Shown: positions 54,311-64,000 of the stretch, piece by piece | Numbering within the stretch: the first letter of the stretch is position 1 | Layout of the letters: each line of letters begins with the position of its first letter | Assembly (NCBI GenBank): GCA_963580285.1 | Contig: OY757013.1 | Location: forward strand, 137,201,521 to 137,265,520 | Length of the DNA: 64,000 bases | Source: Lucinisca nassula | Taxonomy: Eukaryota; Mollusca; Bivalvia; Lucinida; Lucinidae | Direction of reading: 5' to 3' | Notes under the pieces: model-generated | Databases searched by the model: none | The model's input: only the letters and a program-made list of their open reading frames with translations | Told to the model about the DNA's origin: nothing | Program-made: the position numbers and the translations under genes

Positions 54311-54923
54311 GTAGTCATTTGGAGATGTTAAAAATGCACTATGTCGCATGGGTATGTTATCGTAATGAGATGATCGAGCATCCATACAGCACACAGCGAT
54401 GGCTCAGATCAGCCTGCGCGGGAGCACATGCTCGAACCCCCCCCCCCCCCCACCACCACCACCACCCCCCCCCCCCCCCACGCCCCCAATATAAAATTGT
54501 CGTTTTTGAAAGTTAATTTTCAAATCAATTTTCTTTGTTAACGCAATACTATATCCGGTACTTGGCCCCCTCACCGCTGCCGCTTTCGCCCATTTCAAAA
54601 ACAAAATAGTCCTTATGACCCAGCTTGCTTATCTCATGGACCGTCATTGAATATCAAAAGATAGGATTTCATAAGATTTTATACACGCTTATTAAAACAA
54701 AAAAAGAATGTTGCTGAAATACAATAACGAATATTCCCCCACAACCATATTCATACGCCCTTTCATGACCTGCAATCTCCTGGAAATGCAACTCTTTGAC
54801 TCCTGAGTTTTGAAATGGACTACTCTAGCTTTGATATGTGTTGGGATTATTTAACCGGTTTGGTCATTAATTTGTTGACAATAGTGTAGATTCTGGTAAA
54901 ACTGGTCGCAATGTACCGTCTCT
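54311..54923. other. unassigned, with a C-rich tract at 54438-54481
   Basis: The tract is two C runs joined by (CAC)n, the kind of sequence that forms i-motif or G-quadruplex structures and is error-prone to sequence. Short family E-like matter lies at 54400-54425. Nothing else recognised. Confidence 0.6.
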
Positions 54924-55284
54924 CATTACGCAAACACGCCTATACAAATACACTTTTCACTTTTATCGCCGAAAAAAATAAAATTTAAGATGAAAAATTG
55001 TGATATTTTTCTTATTATTTAAGCTCAAAATATAGATTGTGGGCACTCGTTAGAGCCGCCTCATCGAGCCGGTTCTAACGAGTACCCACAATCTATATTT
55101 GCTCAAAATATAGATTGTGGGCACTCGTTAGAACCGCCTCATCGAGGCGGTTCTAACGAGTACCCACGATCTATATTTTTGAGCAGAAATAAGAAAAATG
55201 AGGAATAGCCCAGGAAACCCCAGTTTTACAATTTAAAAATGGGGTCCAAGGGGGTCAAAATTATATAGGCATGTTTTCGTGATG
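54924..55284. mobile_element. family C foldback element, copy 9, duplicated core
   Basis: Ends CATTACGCAAACACGCC and GGCATGTTTTCGTGATG. The core hairpin is present twice in tandem (about 55023-55100 and 55101-55184), each with GATTGTGGGCACTCGTTAGA and its complement. This is the only copy with two cores. Confidence 0.9.
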
Positions 55285-55967
55285 TCTGGATCTTGAAGAT
55301 CTACATAGGTATCCATACCGGTCTACATGGTGTTGTGCCGTGTAGCGGCCGTAAAAAGTCTCCACGTACATCATCATAGTGCAGATTATATTTTCTGGTC
55401 CTTTGATACATCGAGTCCATTTTGAATCATTTTGAAAATAGAGTTCTGCTTAAGCCGGAGCCAGCGAGCGTGGCCGGTTTGTTTCTACGCTTAGAGTAGC
55501 CATTTATTTGTCTTTTATTTTTTACTATTTATTAACGTGCCAGCAAGATTTCAGGACAAAGGTTATGACATCCACGGATTCAAGTTAAGAATTTTTTTTT
55601 AATCAATTACAATCTAAAAGGCTGTTGGTAAGCCATCTGGTGATCTATTCGCTCGTCCCCTGTTATTCTGCTAGGAAGTCGGTGAACTCGTTTATGTTTG
55701 GAATTTATGTAATACATTGAAAAACAAGCGTTGCCTTATTTATCCCCCGATTTCGAAAACAAATTAGGGCAGATGGGAGAAGTTGGGGTCGGCGATGAAG
55801 TGAGATGCATGTCGATATTGGTCTTTTCGTTACACAATTCAGTTAAAAACGTTTTGAGCTGATTTTGATGTTTACCGAATTAGCATGAGAAATGAACATG
55901 AACTTTTTTTCATCAGCCTTGTTTTGGTGCTGTTTCTAATAGTATGGGACCTCGTCAACAAAATATC
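55285..55967. other. unassigned sequence
   Basis: No repeat or gene recognised. Confidence 0.4.
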
Positions 55968-56447
55968 TAGGGCCAGTTCTCAAAGCATCCATCACGAAAA
56001 CATGCCTATATAAATTTGACCCCCTTAAACCCCACTTTTATGTAGTAAAACTGGGGTTTGCCGGGGTAAATAGTATTTCCTTATATCTGCTTAAAAGCAT
56101 AGATTGCGGGTACTCGATAGAACCGCCTCGTCGAGGCGGTTCTATCGAGTCCCCACAATCTATGTTTTGCGCAGTAGTAAGAAAAAAATCACAATTTTTC
56201 TTCTTAAAATTTCCATTTTTTGGCTGAAAAATTGACAATGTATTGTCATAGGCGTGTTTTCGTAATCGTTAGCTTAACAAACTCGTTAGTTGTCAACGTG
56301 TTACTTACCATAGCAAGCACAATATCTGGTGTAGTGTTATTTGTGCTGAAAAAATAGAGCAGCTTTTTTTTCAGCAAAAATATTGGTATATTAAATGATC
56401 AAAGTTTTAACAATATGTTAACTAACGACGCCATTAGTTTTTAACAA
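55968..56447. mobile_element. family N MITE, hosting family C copy 10
   Basis: Left piece AGGGCCAGTTCTCAAAGCAT, right piece CGTTAGCTTAACAAACTCG to TTTTTAACAACTGGGACC. The intact neighbour reads AAAGCATCGTTAGC across the junction, which defines the insertion of family C. Confidence 0.75.
55990..56266. mobile_element. family C foldback element, copy 10
   Basis: CATCACGAAAACATGCC and GGCGTGTTTTCGTAAT. The core hairpin GGTACTCGATAGAACCGCCTC and its complement carries compensating changes: both arms read CGATAGAA and TTCTATCG, where other copies have CGTTAGAA and TTCTAACG. Confidence 0.85.
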
Positions 56448-56452
56448 CTGGG

Positions 56453-56757
56453 ACCAGGGGCCAGTTGTTCAAAGCATCGTTAGCTTAACGAGTTCGTTAG
56501 TGGTCATATTGTTAACTGTTCTAGCAAGTTTAATATTTAAAATTTTGGTATTTTTGTTGAATAAATGTGTGCAGCTTTTGCATTCGCAAAAGCTGCTCAC
56601 ATTTTTTCAGCAAAAATATTTGCATATTTGCAGTAATAAATGTGAGCAGCGAAACCTGCTCAAATTTTTTCAGCAAAAATACCCAAAATTTTTTATATTG
56701 AATTTGCTGGAACAGTTAACAATATGACTACTGCTAACGATGCTTTCAGCAACTGGG
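56453..56757. mobile_element. family N MITE, intact copy
   Basis: Starts GGGGCCAGTTGTTCAAAGC and ends GCTTTCAGCAACTGGGTCC, inverted ends of about 30 bases. The inside carries repeated inverted AGCTGCTCACATTTTTTCAG motifs. It lies in tandem with the preceding family N copy. Confidence 0.8.
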
Positions 56758-57019
56758 TCCAGATCCCTGGAGAACCGTTTGAACTAACAAGGAAACTGGT
56801 CTATAACTATGCCTGATAAATCAATTTTCCTCACTACGTCCAGTACTTTGATTTAGTGTTTCGTGTTTAAAGTCATAAAAATACGGGTTATTAGTTGAAT
56901 ATGGTTCTTTATGTCTCAAGACTATCCTATTTGCTTCTGTTCTTCCTATTCACTCCTGTGTTTGTAAATACAGACTTCAATGTGGCTTACGGTTATACAT
57001 GCTTTTATATGCTTGATTT

Positions 57020-57317
57020 CGGCCTCCGCCCATCGGGGCTTGAACAAATAGATGGGCTACACGCTGCTTCCACGCGGAGCCGAAACCGATCGCACATGAG
57101 AACTGGTAAACCACTCAGAGGATCTTGGTCTGTCCAGGCAAATTGGTGCAAGTCGGACCGTCCATGCATATAAACCCTATTGGTTTCATCGGGCGGCAGG
57201 TCTTGAGATCTCATTTCATCTCAATGTCGGGTAAAAGTCCTACAAAATTGGAAACAACGTCACCAAAATGACCTAAATAGTGTTGACGGGGACGTTTAAC
57301 CTCAAAACAAACAAGCA
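57020..57317 (+). repeat. SINE-D copy 15
   Basis: Sense copy. Head CCTCCGCCCATCGGGG, tail ACGTTTAACCTCAAAAC then AAACAAGCAAAAC. A diverged but full-length copy. Confidence 0.85.
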
Positions 57318-57385
57318 AAACATTCTTGCCAGATTCTATTACTATTCTATTACAATAAGAAGGAACTCTCTTGTAAATCCCACTT

Positions 57386-57632
57386 TATATGATCCAGCAC
57401 ATGACAAAATTCACAAGAAGGCTTGGGCGACCAGCGAAGACTCAGATCAGCCTTCGCATTCGCGCAGTCTAATTAGAGTCTTCGCTGATCGCACGTACCT
57501 TCTCTAGGCTAATATCTATGCAAAGAGACATAAGCATCAGCATTTGTCATAGTGGATGGGTGTGCAGGTTGTTTTGTGTCTGTGCTGGTCACACCGGTCT
57601 TATTGTAGGGTTTGTCATGCGCCGGATCATAT
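57386..57632. mobile_element. family E MITE, copy 2
   Basis: The left end TATGATCCAGCACATGACAAA and the complement of the right end, ATATGATCCGGCGCATGAC, are inverted repeats over more than 20 bases. Non-coding. Confidence 0.75.
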
Positions 57633-57696
57633 GCGTTTTTACTGAAAATAAAACGTGATAATAAACTTCCCAGCTTGCACGAAACAGCGGGCCACC

Positions 57697-57748
57697 GTCG
57701 GGCCGACAGCAATACGACGTTGTCACGTCGTATTGCTGCCGGCCCGAC
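57697..57748. repeat. short near-perfect hairpin
   Basis: GTCGGGCCGACAGCAATACG and CGTATTGCTGCCGGCCCGAC form about 24-base arms around ACGTTGTCACGT. The surrounding CCAGCTTGCA / TTTGCTGGCAG may be the outer ends of a small MITE. Confidence 0.65.
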
Positions 57749-57995
57749 ATCCACCCACCAATGTTTGCTGGCAGGGTTATTTTTGCTTAAAGGAGTAGAG
57801 ATAAAAACCGGCGGTTAGCAAAAATAAGGTAAAAAATGCTTACCCTTGTTGACTCCTGCTTTCTCTTTATAAACTGTCGTTCACGAGGGCGTTTATTGCA
57901 ATGACCGTTGGTGGAGATTCCAGAAACATTCAAAGCAAATGATTGTGTAGATATACACGATGGACATTATGTAAGTTTTTTTTTTTTTTTGGCAG

Positions 57996-58151
57996 TTCTA
58001 TGGCAGAGTCAACACTATTCAGGTTATACCGATCCGATCATGTTCCTGGGCATGCCTATACATTAGCGTTTAACAAGAACAGAGCAAATTCTTTCGCCGA
58101 ACTTCTTGACTCGGTGAAAGAGAGAATGACCATAGAAAAGATTCAAAATCG
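57996..58151 (+). CDS. candidate exon, first half of a doublecortin-like domain
   Basis: A pyrimidine tract and GGCAG acceptor precede TTCT and an ATG at 58000. The frame reads MAESTLFRLYRSDHVPGHAY, TLAFNKNRANSFAELLDSV, KERMTIEKIQNR and stops at 58159-58161 unless spliced at the weak donor after 58151. The pattern Y-R-x-D..PG..SF..LLD.V matches the first half of doublecortin repeats (YRNGD, PG, SFxxLLxxVT), though NG is replaced by S. The partner half may be at 59861-59967. Exon phases could not be reconciled. Inference only. Confidence 0.4.
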
Positions 58152-58245
58152 GTGTAAATAAATCCCTGAAGCATTGACCTTATGCAAAAATGCGGTAGGT
58201 AGGAAAAATTTGCATGAATATTCAGCAGACAACATAAATAGGATT

Positions 58246-58690
58246 ACGGAACCCGGGAAGAGACATGTAATTTTATTTCTAATATGTTGTGCGAAGATAT
58301 TAACAAGATAATATCTTGTGCGCACAGATATTAAGTTGTGCGAACAAGGTAAGTTTTTGTGCGCACAAGATATTATGTTGTTGGCACAAGATCCATGTTC
58401 TGCAAACAAGTTAATATGTTGTGTGCACAAGATAATAACGTTGTGCGAACAAGACAATAAGTTGTGCGCACAATATATTATGTTGTCCGCACAAGATCTA
58501 TGTTGTGCAAACAAGTTAATATATTGTGCGCACAAGATATTACGTTGTGCGAACATGATATTATCTTGCGCGCACTAGGTAATAACTTGTGCGCACAAGA
58601 TATTCTCGTGTTCGCACAAGATAGTGTGCACAAGATATTATCTTGTTTGCACAATATACTTAATTGCATATCCCTTCTAGGGTTCCAAAT
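58246..58690. mobile_element. TIR element filled with a 21-bp palindromic minisatellite (copy 2)
   Basis: The left end ACGGAACCCGGGAAGAGACATG is the same as in copy 1. The right end (CCCTTCTAGGGTTCC) is eroded. The interior has about 17 units such as TTGTGCGCACAAGATATTA, more diverged than copy 1. This shows that array and TIRs move as one unit. Confidence 0.8.
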
Positions 58691-58698
58691 AGACGCAG

Positions 58699-58729
<31 letters not shown>

Positions 58730-58897
58730 CATCTTAATGGTTAAAAACAATGGCAATAACTTTTCTGAACCATAAACTCAGAGTACAACATTGTCCATGG
58801 ATTTTCAAAGATTATTCAGAAGTGTTCGATCATGTTTTTGTTGTTATTGTTATCGTTGTTTTTGTTGTTGTTTTGAAATGAAACGTTTTCAAGTTTT

Positions 58898-59188
58898 TGT
58901 TTGATTGATTTAAGGTTTAACATCCCCGACAACACTTTATAGATTTTGGAGACGTTGCTTCGAATTTTGTGGGACTTTTACCCGACATTAAGATAAAATG
59001 ACATCTCAAGCCCTGCCGCCCAATGAAACCAATAGGGTTTATAAGCATGGACGGGCCGACTCGCACCGCTTTGCCTGGGCAGACTTAGATCCTCTAAGCG
59101 GTTTACCAGTACTCCTGTGCGGTCGGTTTCAGCTCTGCGTGGAAGCATCATGCAGCCGAATCTATTTCTTCAAGTCCCGATGGGCGGG
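58898..59188 (-). repeat. SINE-D copy 16
   Basis: Full-length apart from a short deletion (ATAGATTTTGGAG for ATAGGTCATTTTGGAG). Lies between the two doublecortin-like segments. Confidence 0.85.
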
Positions 59189-59421
59189 CCGATTTAAAGT
59201 GTTGATAATCAATGGAAACATGATCTGAATAATCAAACCAGCGTGCCAAAAAAACCTACAAGAGGAACCATGCGACCAACATAGAATCAGATCAGCCTGC
59301 GCATACACCAAGTGTTCCGTAATATCCTAAAACTTCGAACACCCTGCATGCGGACTTCCCGGAATTCTCTTAAAATTTTTAACAAATTTGTTTCCCGATC
59401 CTGCAAGGAGTCCAAAGGGTT

Positions 59422-59487
59422 CAAACAGTGTAGATCCTGATCAGACTCCTCCTTCAGGAGCAGTCTGATCTGGGTCTTCACTGTTTG
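59422..59487. repeat. family F hairpin module without family F ends
   Basis: CAAACAGTGTAGATCCTGATC and its near complement around CTCCTTCAGGAG. Clear TTAACCC ends are not present. Confidence 0.6.
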
Positions 59488-59684
59488 CTTAGACCTGTAT
59501 GTCCAAAAACTTATGATCGTTACGGCAGTCAATCTCCAGTTATCTTTATAGCATAGATGCTGTAAAGTCTAATGCGCCCAGCGAAGATCAGTCTCTTCTG
59601 GTCGCACAGGCCTGAGTGTAGATTTTGACGTGCGTTGCTTCTTTTTTCTTGCATTCTTTCCTTAATTATTTCTTTCAATCTACA

Positions 59685-59745
59685 TTATATACACTCCAGA
59701 TTCGCAGGATGGAAACCTACACAGTAATCGTACCCAGCAAGTGAT
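59685..59745 (+). pseudogene. diverged duplicate of the 59861 exon
   Basis: TTATATACACTCCAGATTCG followed by CAGGATGGAA matches TTATATACATTCCGGATTCG and CAGGCTGGAA at 59879. It reads LYTLQIRRMETYTVIVPSK and stops. It is probably a tandem exon duplicate that has decayed. Confidence 0.4.
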
Positions 59746-59860
59746 GCCAATGGAGCGTATTTGGATACCGATTTTTTTCTTTCTTTCTTTCCTTTATTTC
59801 ATTCATTCTTTCATTTTTTCTTTCTTTCTTTCTTCCAATATGGTTTCACCTCCGTGACAG

Positions 59861-59967
59861 ACACCAGGTGGCATACGTTATATACATTCCGGATTCGCAG
59901 GCTGGAAGCTTTAATAACGGAACGCGTAGCAACAAAAGGTAAGTATTTTGTGATAGCTGAAGGATAG
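59861..59967 (+). CDS. candidate exon, second half of a doublecortin-like domain
   Basis: After a long pyrimidine-rich tract and GTGACAG the frame reads TRWHTLYTFRIRRLEALITE, RVATKGKYFVIAEG and TAG at 59965. Doublecortin repeats continue LYTxxGxxVxxLxxLxxGxxYVxAG at this point, so the LYT..RLEAL..GKYFVIAEG pattern fits. A perfect donor (AAAAG then GTAAGTAT) lies inside at 59938/59939, so the exon may end there instead. The identity rests on motif memory, not on a search. Confidence 0.4.
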
Positions 59968-62027
59968 TTTTTTGTCAGTCCTTCATAAAATCCTATGTTA
60001 TGGGTATTTTTTAGAACTGAGTTATGGGTACCCAAAACATAGGTTTACACGGAGCTATATGGAAAACTATCCTTCAATTACCGCAAAATTATTACCGGGT
60101 ACGGATCTTTTACCTGCATAGAGGAGACACTCTCTGCTCAGGGGGCCTCCACTTGCAATAAACCACTATCACGCTCCACATCTACTACTAAAAATTACTT
60201 TACAAAAGACCCCGGATGAGTTGGAATGGGCGTCATTACGCGACGTCAATAACGCATATTGCGTCCATGGTAACGACGTTATCACTTGCATGACTACAGC
60301 GTTAGCTTTGCATGCGTATCTCAAGCTTTATCAATTTGAATAAAAGAAAATCTGATCATTTGATCGCACGGAAAATGGATAAAACCAACCATAAAACAAA
60401 CAGAGAGGGTCGTGGATCGCGGTAAGTATTTCAAGTATTGATTGAAAAAAAACATTGTAAGAATGTACGCAGAATAAGCATAGGTCTCGGTCAGTTGTTC
60501 AAGGCATCTTTCGCTTATTGAAACATTAAGTGCTCTAGCAAGCGCAACATCAAATACATGTATAAAATTATTTTTGGTAGATTGAGTGAGTGTGTTGAGT
60601 TTTACGTCCCACCAACAGCTAAGGTCATACGGAGACGGGAGCTCTGTTTTAAAGACTCGTCCGAAGTCTGGAGAAGCCCATGATTTTTTTTTTTTTTTCG
60701 TATTTTTTGTCATATTTTGCCCTTACCTCAGTTGGTGCGTAGCTAAATTTAGAATTTAGCTAAAAAAAAAAAAAAGAGAAGTCACTGGATGAGTCCTTAA
60801 AACTATTTACAATCTGAATAACAGAGGTATACTAAAAAGCATACCTTACACTGTACGGGCATTGAACTCCTCTGCAGTCTTTGCATTCACCACAGAAGAG
60901 GGAAGACTCTTCCACTGGGGAATAGTTATAGGAAAAAAGGATCACTATAGGACTGGTACCTATGATATTGTGGCATAAGTTTAATTTGTAGGTCCAATGT
61001 GGTCTTCGTACCTTTATAGTGGTCCAAAGTAGATAAAATTGGTATCAAAAGAAACATGGGCATCTTATCTCCACAATGAGACCTATTATTCTTTTCTAAA
61101 CCATGTACTTTTTGCACCAGGGCAACTCAAATACCACTAGGGTCAGTCACATTTTGATCTATCTGGATCGCGATATATTTTAGCAGTTTTTGACTTCGTT
61201 CACTGTGTCACAGATACGGAGAGTGAAAACCCGGCTTCAGTTATGAGGAGTAATCATTTGAATGTCATAAAATTGCTTTCTTACCAATATACATTGCAAA
61301 CTCATATCATAAAACTGTGATTTCCAGACTTCAGTAGAACGACAGCCATTTTCACGCACTTGGTGACTTGTTTACATAAAGCGCCTCAATGACGTGGAAT
61401 GACGTGCCAAAATTAAAGCGACCTCTGATAATGGCGCGAAAATTAAGGGACGTAACTACGTAAAACGATGTTTTTTGTTCTTCATTCTATTCTAGAGAAG
61501 ACTGTAAAATCTTCTGAATGCGAGAGATAAGAGCATCCAAATTATTTCCGTCACTAATTATAGTAAACTTATTAGCTTCCGATGAATACAGATTTTTTTA
61601 CCTCAGCAGGATTGTCAGAATCGACTGGTTTTTGGTCGATTGTAAGAAGGACGGCGGTGTATCATTTTGAGAATGCTTACAGTAACTTACTCATTTGCAT
61701 ACCGCATGCTAAAACAATATTCAGCCAAGAAATTCCAAAAACGTTCATTTTTCTGTTTACTATTTTGAATTTTATTATTTTTCAAACATTAACTTAGGAG
61801 TTATTCTTTAGTTGCATCTTACATCTTTATTTTAATAAATAACCAATGGTAAATGACGAGGAAGACAACAACAAAAAAGGCTCCATTGGGGGTATTTGGA
61901 AACTGTTTGGAGTGTGTAAAAATATTACTACATGCGATTTATTCCGTTAATGCTCTCTAATGGACCTATGTCTATAAAGTGACAAAAATTTGGCCTCAAA
62001 TGCAAAAATATCCAATTTAGCCCAGGC
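59968..62027. other. mostly unassigned sequence
   Basis: Contains a degraded family C core near 59991-60047 (ATCCTATGTTATGGGTA and TACCCAAAACATAGG) and the truncated tRNA-SINE tail at 60580-60683. The 130-codon minus-strand frame 60321-60713 overlaps that SINE and is not convincing. No exon recognised. Confidence 0.45.
60580..60683 (-). repeat. tRNA-derived SINE, truncated
   Basis: Tail and body only: GAGTGAGTGTGTTGAGTTTT, ACGTCCCACCAACAGCTAAG, TCTGGAGAAGCCCATG. The tRNA-like head is replaced by a T tract. Confidence 0.75.
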
Positions 62028-62718
62028 TGAAAGAATGACAGAATAACAGCTTGCTGGAAGACTGGTCTCATCTCTGAATGGGGATGAAACCACATTATTT
62101 AGGAAAATGATAAATTCATGGCAAATCTAAAAAATGTGGTCTCACTCCTATATAGAGAAGAAAATCTGGAACATACTAAAAGTCTGGGCTGAAGGAATGT
62201 GGTCTCATCTCTATATAGGGATGAGACCACATTGTTAAGGAAAATGATAAATTCATGGCAAATCTAAAAAATGTGGTCTCACTCCTATATAGAGAAGAAA
62301 ATCTGGTCTCACCTCAAATAACATACTAAAAGTCTGGGCTGAAGGAATGTGGTCTCATCTCTATATAGGGATGAGACCACATTATTAAGGAAAATGATAA
62401 ATTCATGGCAAAACTAAAAAATGTGGTCTCACTTCTATATAGAGAAGAAAATGTGGTCTCACCTTAAATCACATACTAAAATCCTGGGCTGAAGGAATGT
62501 GGTCACATCTCTTTATAGGGATGAGACCACATTATTTAGGAAAATGATAAATTCATGGCAAATCTAAAAAATGTGGTCTCACTCCCTATATAGAACAGAA
62601 AATGTGGTCTCACCCTAAATAACATACAAAAAGCCTGGGCTGGGACGAGATCACAATATTTAGGAAAATGATAAATTCATGGAGTAGAAAAAAGCCTGTG
62701 CTAAAGGATTGTGGTCTT
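62028..62718. repeat. 150-bp satellite array, about 4.5 units
   Basis: GAAGGAATGTGGTC starts units at exactly 62191, 62341 and 62491. A diverged unit precedes (62029) and a deleted one follows. Each unit contains ATGTGGTCTCATCTC with its complement GATGAGACCACAT as a hairpin around TATATAGG, and GGAAAATGATAAATTCATGG. Neighbouring units are highly similar. Confidence 0.9.
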
Positions 62719-63426
62719 AATAATTTGGTTACCCGTTAAAAAAAAACTTAAGTTGATCCCTATTATTATTAGACACGCTACATACACGGAATGAATCTAA
62801 TTTTGATGCTGATTAGGGCCCAATTATTCTGTATGTTAATTAGGATATAACTGCGCATCCCTCTAAAATGAATCCAGAAATCCCATTGGTGGAAGCTAAA
62901 AATCTTGTTGTGCTTTAGAATGCTTACAGCACTCTTCAAAATTTATGAATGAATGGTCACGTTGTCTCTTTGATCCAAGTTAGTGGACGCTTGCATGTTC
63001 GTAACGCCCAGAGAGCTAAATTTTGCATTGGATTGTAAAATGTAGACATTTTAAAGAATTTACCGTCATCATCAGATGAACAGTATCTCTAGTTAAGTAT
63101 TTGGTTAAAGATAAATTGGAAATCACAATGGAATATAGTTGCCAAGTCATGCAAATTAGAGAAAAACCGTTGCTACCCCCTTGCACTAGAAAGCAAAATG
63201 GCGGAGCAGAAGCGGAAAAATTTCCATACCCTACCTCAGTTCAACCGATCCTAGCCAACCATCCTTCTGCCTAGGCTATCATTTTTCTTTGTGATATTAG
63301 AGATGAGATATTGAAGTTTGTTTTAAGACCTTATTTGGTGTGATTCACCTTCTTATAAGGCAGGGGACCACATTGGACCTACAAATTAAACTTTTACCGA
63401 TATTGTGAATTGTTTACTTTTGATGC
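62719..63426. other. unassigned, with an ATGGCGG start site
   Basis: At 63193-63205 GCAAAATGGCGGAGC fits a YY1 site and gives an ATG at 63198 opening 18 codons (MAEQKRKNFHTLPQFNRS). It might be a first exon or promoter remnant. Nothing else recognised. Confidence 0.3.
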
Positions 63427-63777
63427 CCTTGTTCGGTTTGAAACTGTCGCAGTGATCAAGTATTTGTCTTTATTAATGGCCACTGTAACTGAATGTATCT
63501 TATAGAAGAAGGTTAAAGAGGATTGCTCACGACAATGAACGTGTGCTTTGACTCACTACTGAGCTAGAAAGCCTCCATGCAGATCAATTTATTATTGATA
63601 TTATGTTTGATACTGCACTGGAACCGAGGGCGAGGGCTGAAATTTCATAAACTCCGGAGTCGAAGCCCCCCCCCCCCCCCCAAGAAGTTTCACTACTGAC
63701 CGTTCCAAGGCTGTCGTTCTTCTGCAGTGTCTCATTGTGCCGTTGGTTCATGTTTCGTCTGGTTTTGTATTTGTCTC
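63427..63777 (+). mobile_element. RE-A retroelement 3' region, copy 5, diverged
   Basis: TTTGACTCACTACTGAGCTAG, AAAGCCTCCATGCAGA, GGGCGAGGGCTG, the C tract at 63667-63680 and CTGACCGTTCCAAGGCTGTC follow RE-A order. It is interrupted at 63777 by family C copy 11. Confidence 0.6.
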
Positions 63778-64000
63778 CATCAGGAAAACATGCCAATATA
63801 ATTCTGCCCCCCTTGAACCCCACTTTTATATTGTAAAACGGGGGTTTACGGAGTATTTTTTTTTCCTTTTTACTGCTCTAAAATATAGATTGTGGGTACT
63901 CGTTAGAACCGCCTCGATGAGGCGGTTCTTACGTTTACCCACAACCTATTTTTTGAGCATAAATAAGAACAATATCACAATTTTTCAGCTTAAAATTTTC
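63778..64000. mobile_element. family C foldback element, copy 11, cut by window end
   Basis: The left end CATCAGGAAAACATGCC and the core hairpin GGTACTCGTTAGAACCGCCTC are present. The right end lies beyond the window. Confidence 0.8.

Noticed and set aside
60321..60713. 130-codon minus-strand ORF
   Set aside because: It overlaps a truncated tRNA-SINE and a T tract. The start region is Lys-rich from the T run. No homology recognised.

Overview
The window looks like repeat-rich intergenic and intronic DNA from a metazoan nuclear genome, most probably a marine bivalve mollusc. Reasons: it is AT-rich; it lacks any long intact ORF; it holds a retroelement C-terminal protein (GVYISQLIRFARVC type) that I associate with mollusc and other marine-invertebrate genomes; it contains APE-type LINE fragments, a CAAA-tailed SINE family with about 16 copies, dense foldback elements, and a hammerhead ribozyme of the type carried by Penelope-like elements and retrozymes. 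No rRNA gene, intact tRNA gene, CRISPR array or bacterial-style operon is present. Family labels below (D, C, F and so on) are my own, made by comparing copies inside the window. No database was searched.

Layout. 0-5.5 kb: unassigned sequence, plus a retroelement 3' region (RE-A) split by a TIR element. 5.5-16 kb: dense SINE-D copies, foldback families C, F, G and M, a minisatellite-like family J, a LINE C-terminus and a broken LINE reverse transcriptase on the minus strand. 16-24.5 kb: simple repeats, a 67-bp perfect palindrome, family H, the J element, and a 1.2-kb long-inverted-repeat element with a perfect 9-bp target duplication. 24.5-31 kb: CRE-rich sequence, a foldback element carrying a core promoter and a short ORF, an RE-A copy, and a candidate first coding exon of a secreted, possibly ependymin-like, protein. 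31-37 kb: fewer repeats, the hammerhead ribozyme (33935-33980, minus strand) and a dead Tc1-like transposase. 37-41.8 kb: a decayed LINE with recognisable endonuclease and reverse transcriptase, itself hit by RE-A. 44.3-47.3 kb: a 5'-truncated LINE inserted into family H, with an internal triplication. 48-57 kb: nested SINEs, a TIR element made of 21-bp palindromic units, mariner-type MITEs, and reciprocal nesting of families C and N. 57.6-60 kb: a second 21-bp array between two segments that together resemble a doublecortin domain. 62-62.7 kb: a 150-bp satellite. The window ends inside another family C copy.

Host genes are thinly represented. The only candidates are single exons: ependymin-like at 30.8-30.9 kb (minus), doublecortin-like at 58.0 and 59.9 kb (plus), and a weak signal-peptide exon at 27.1-27.2 kb (minus). 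Most of what can be read is transposable-element biology: layered insertions, shared hairpin modules moving between element families, and truncated retrocopies.
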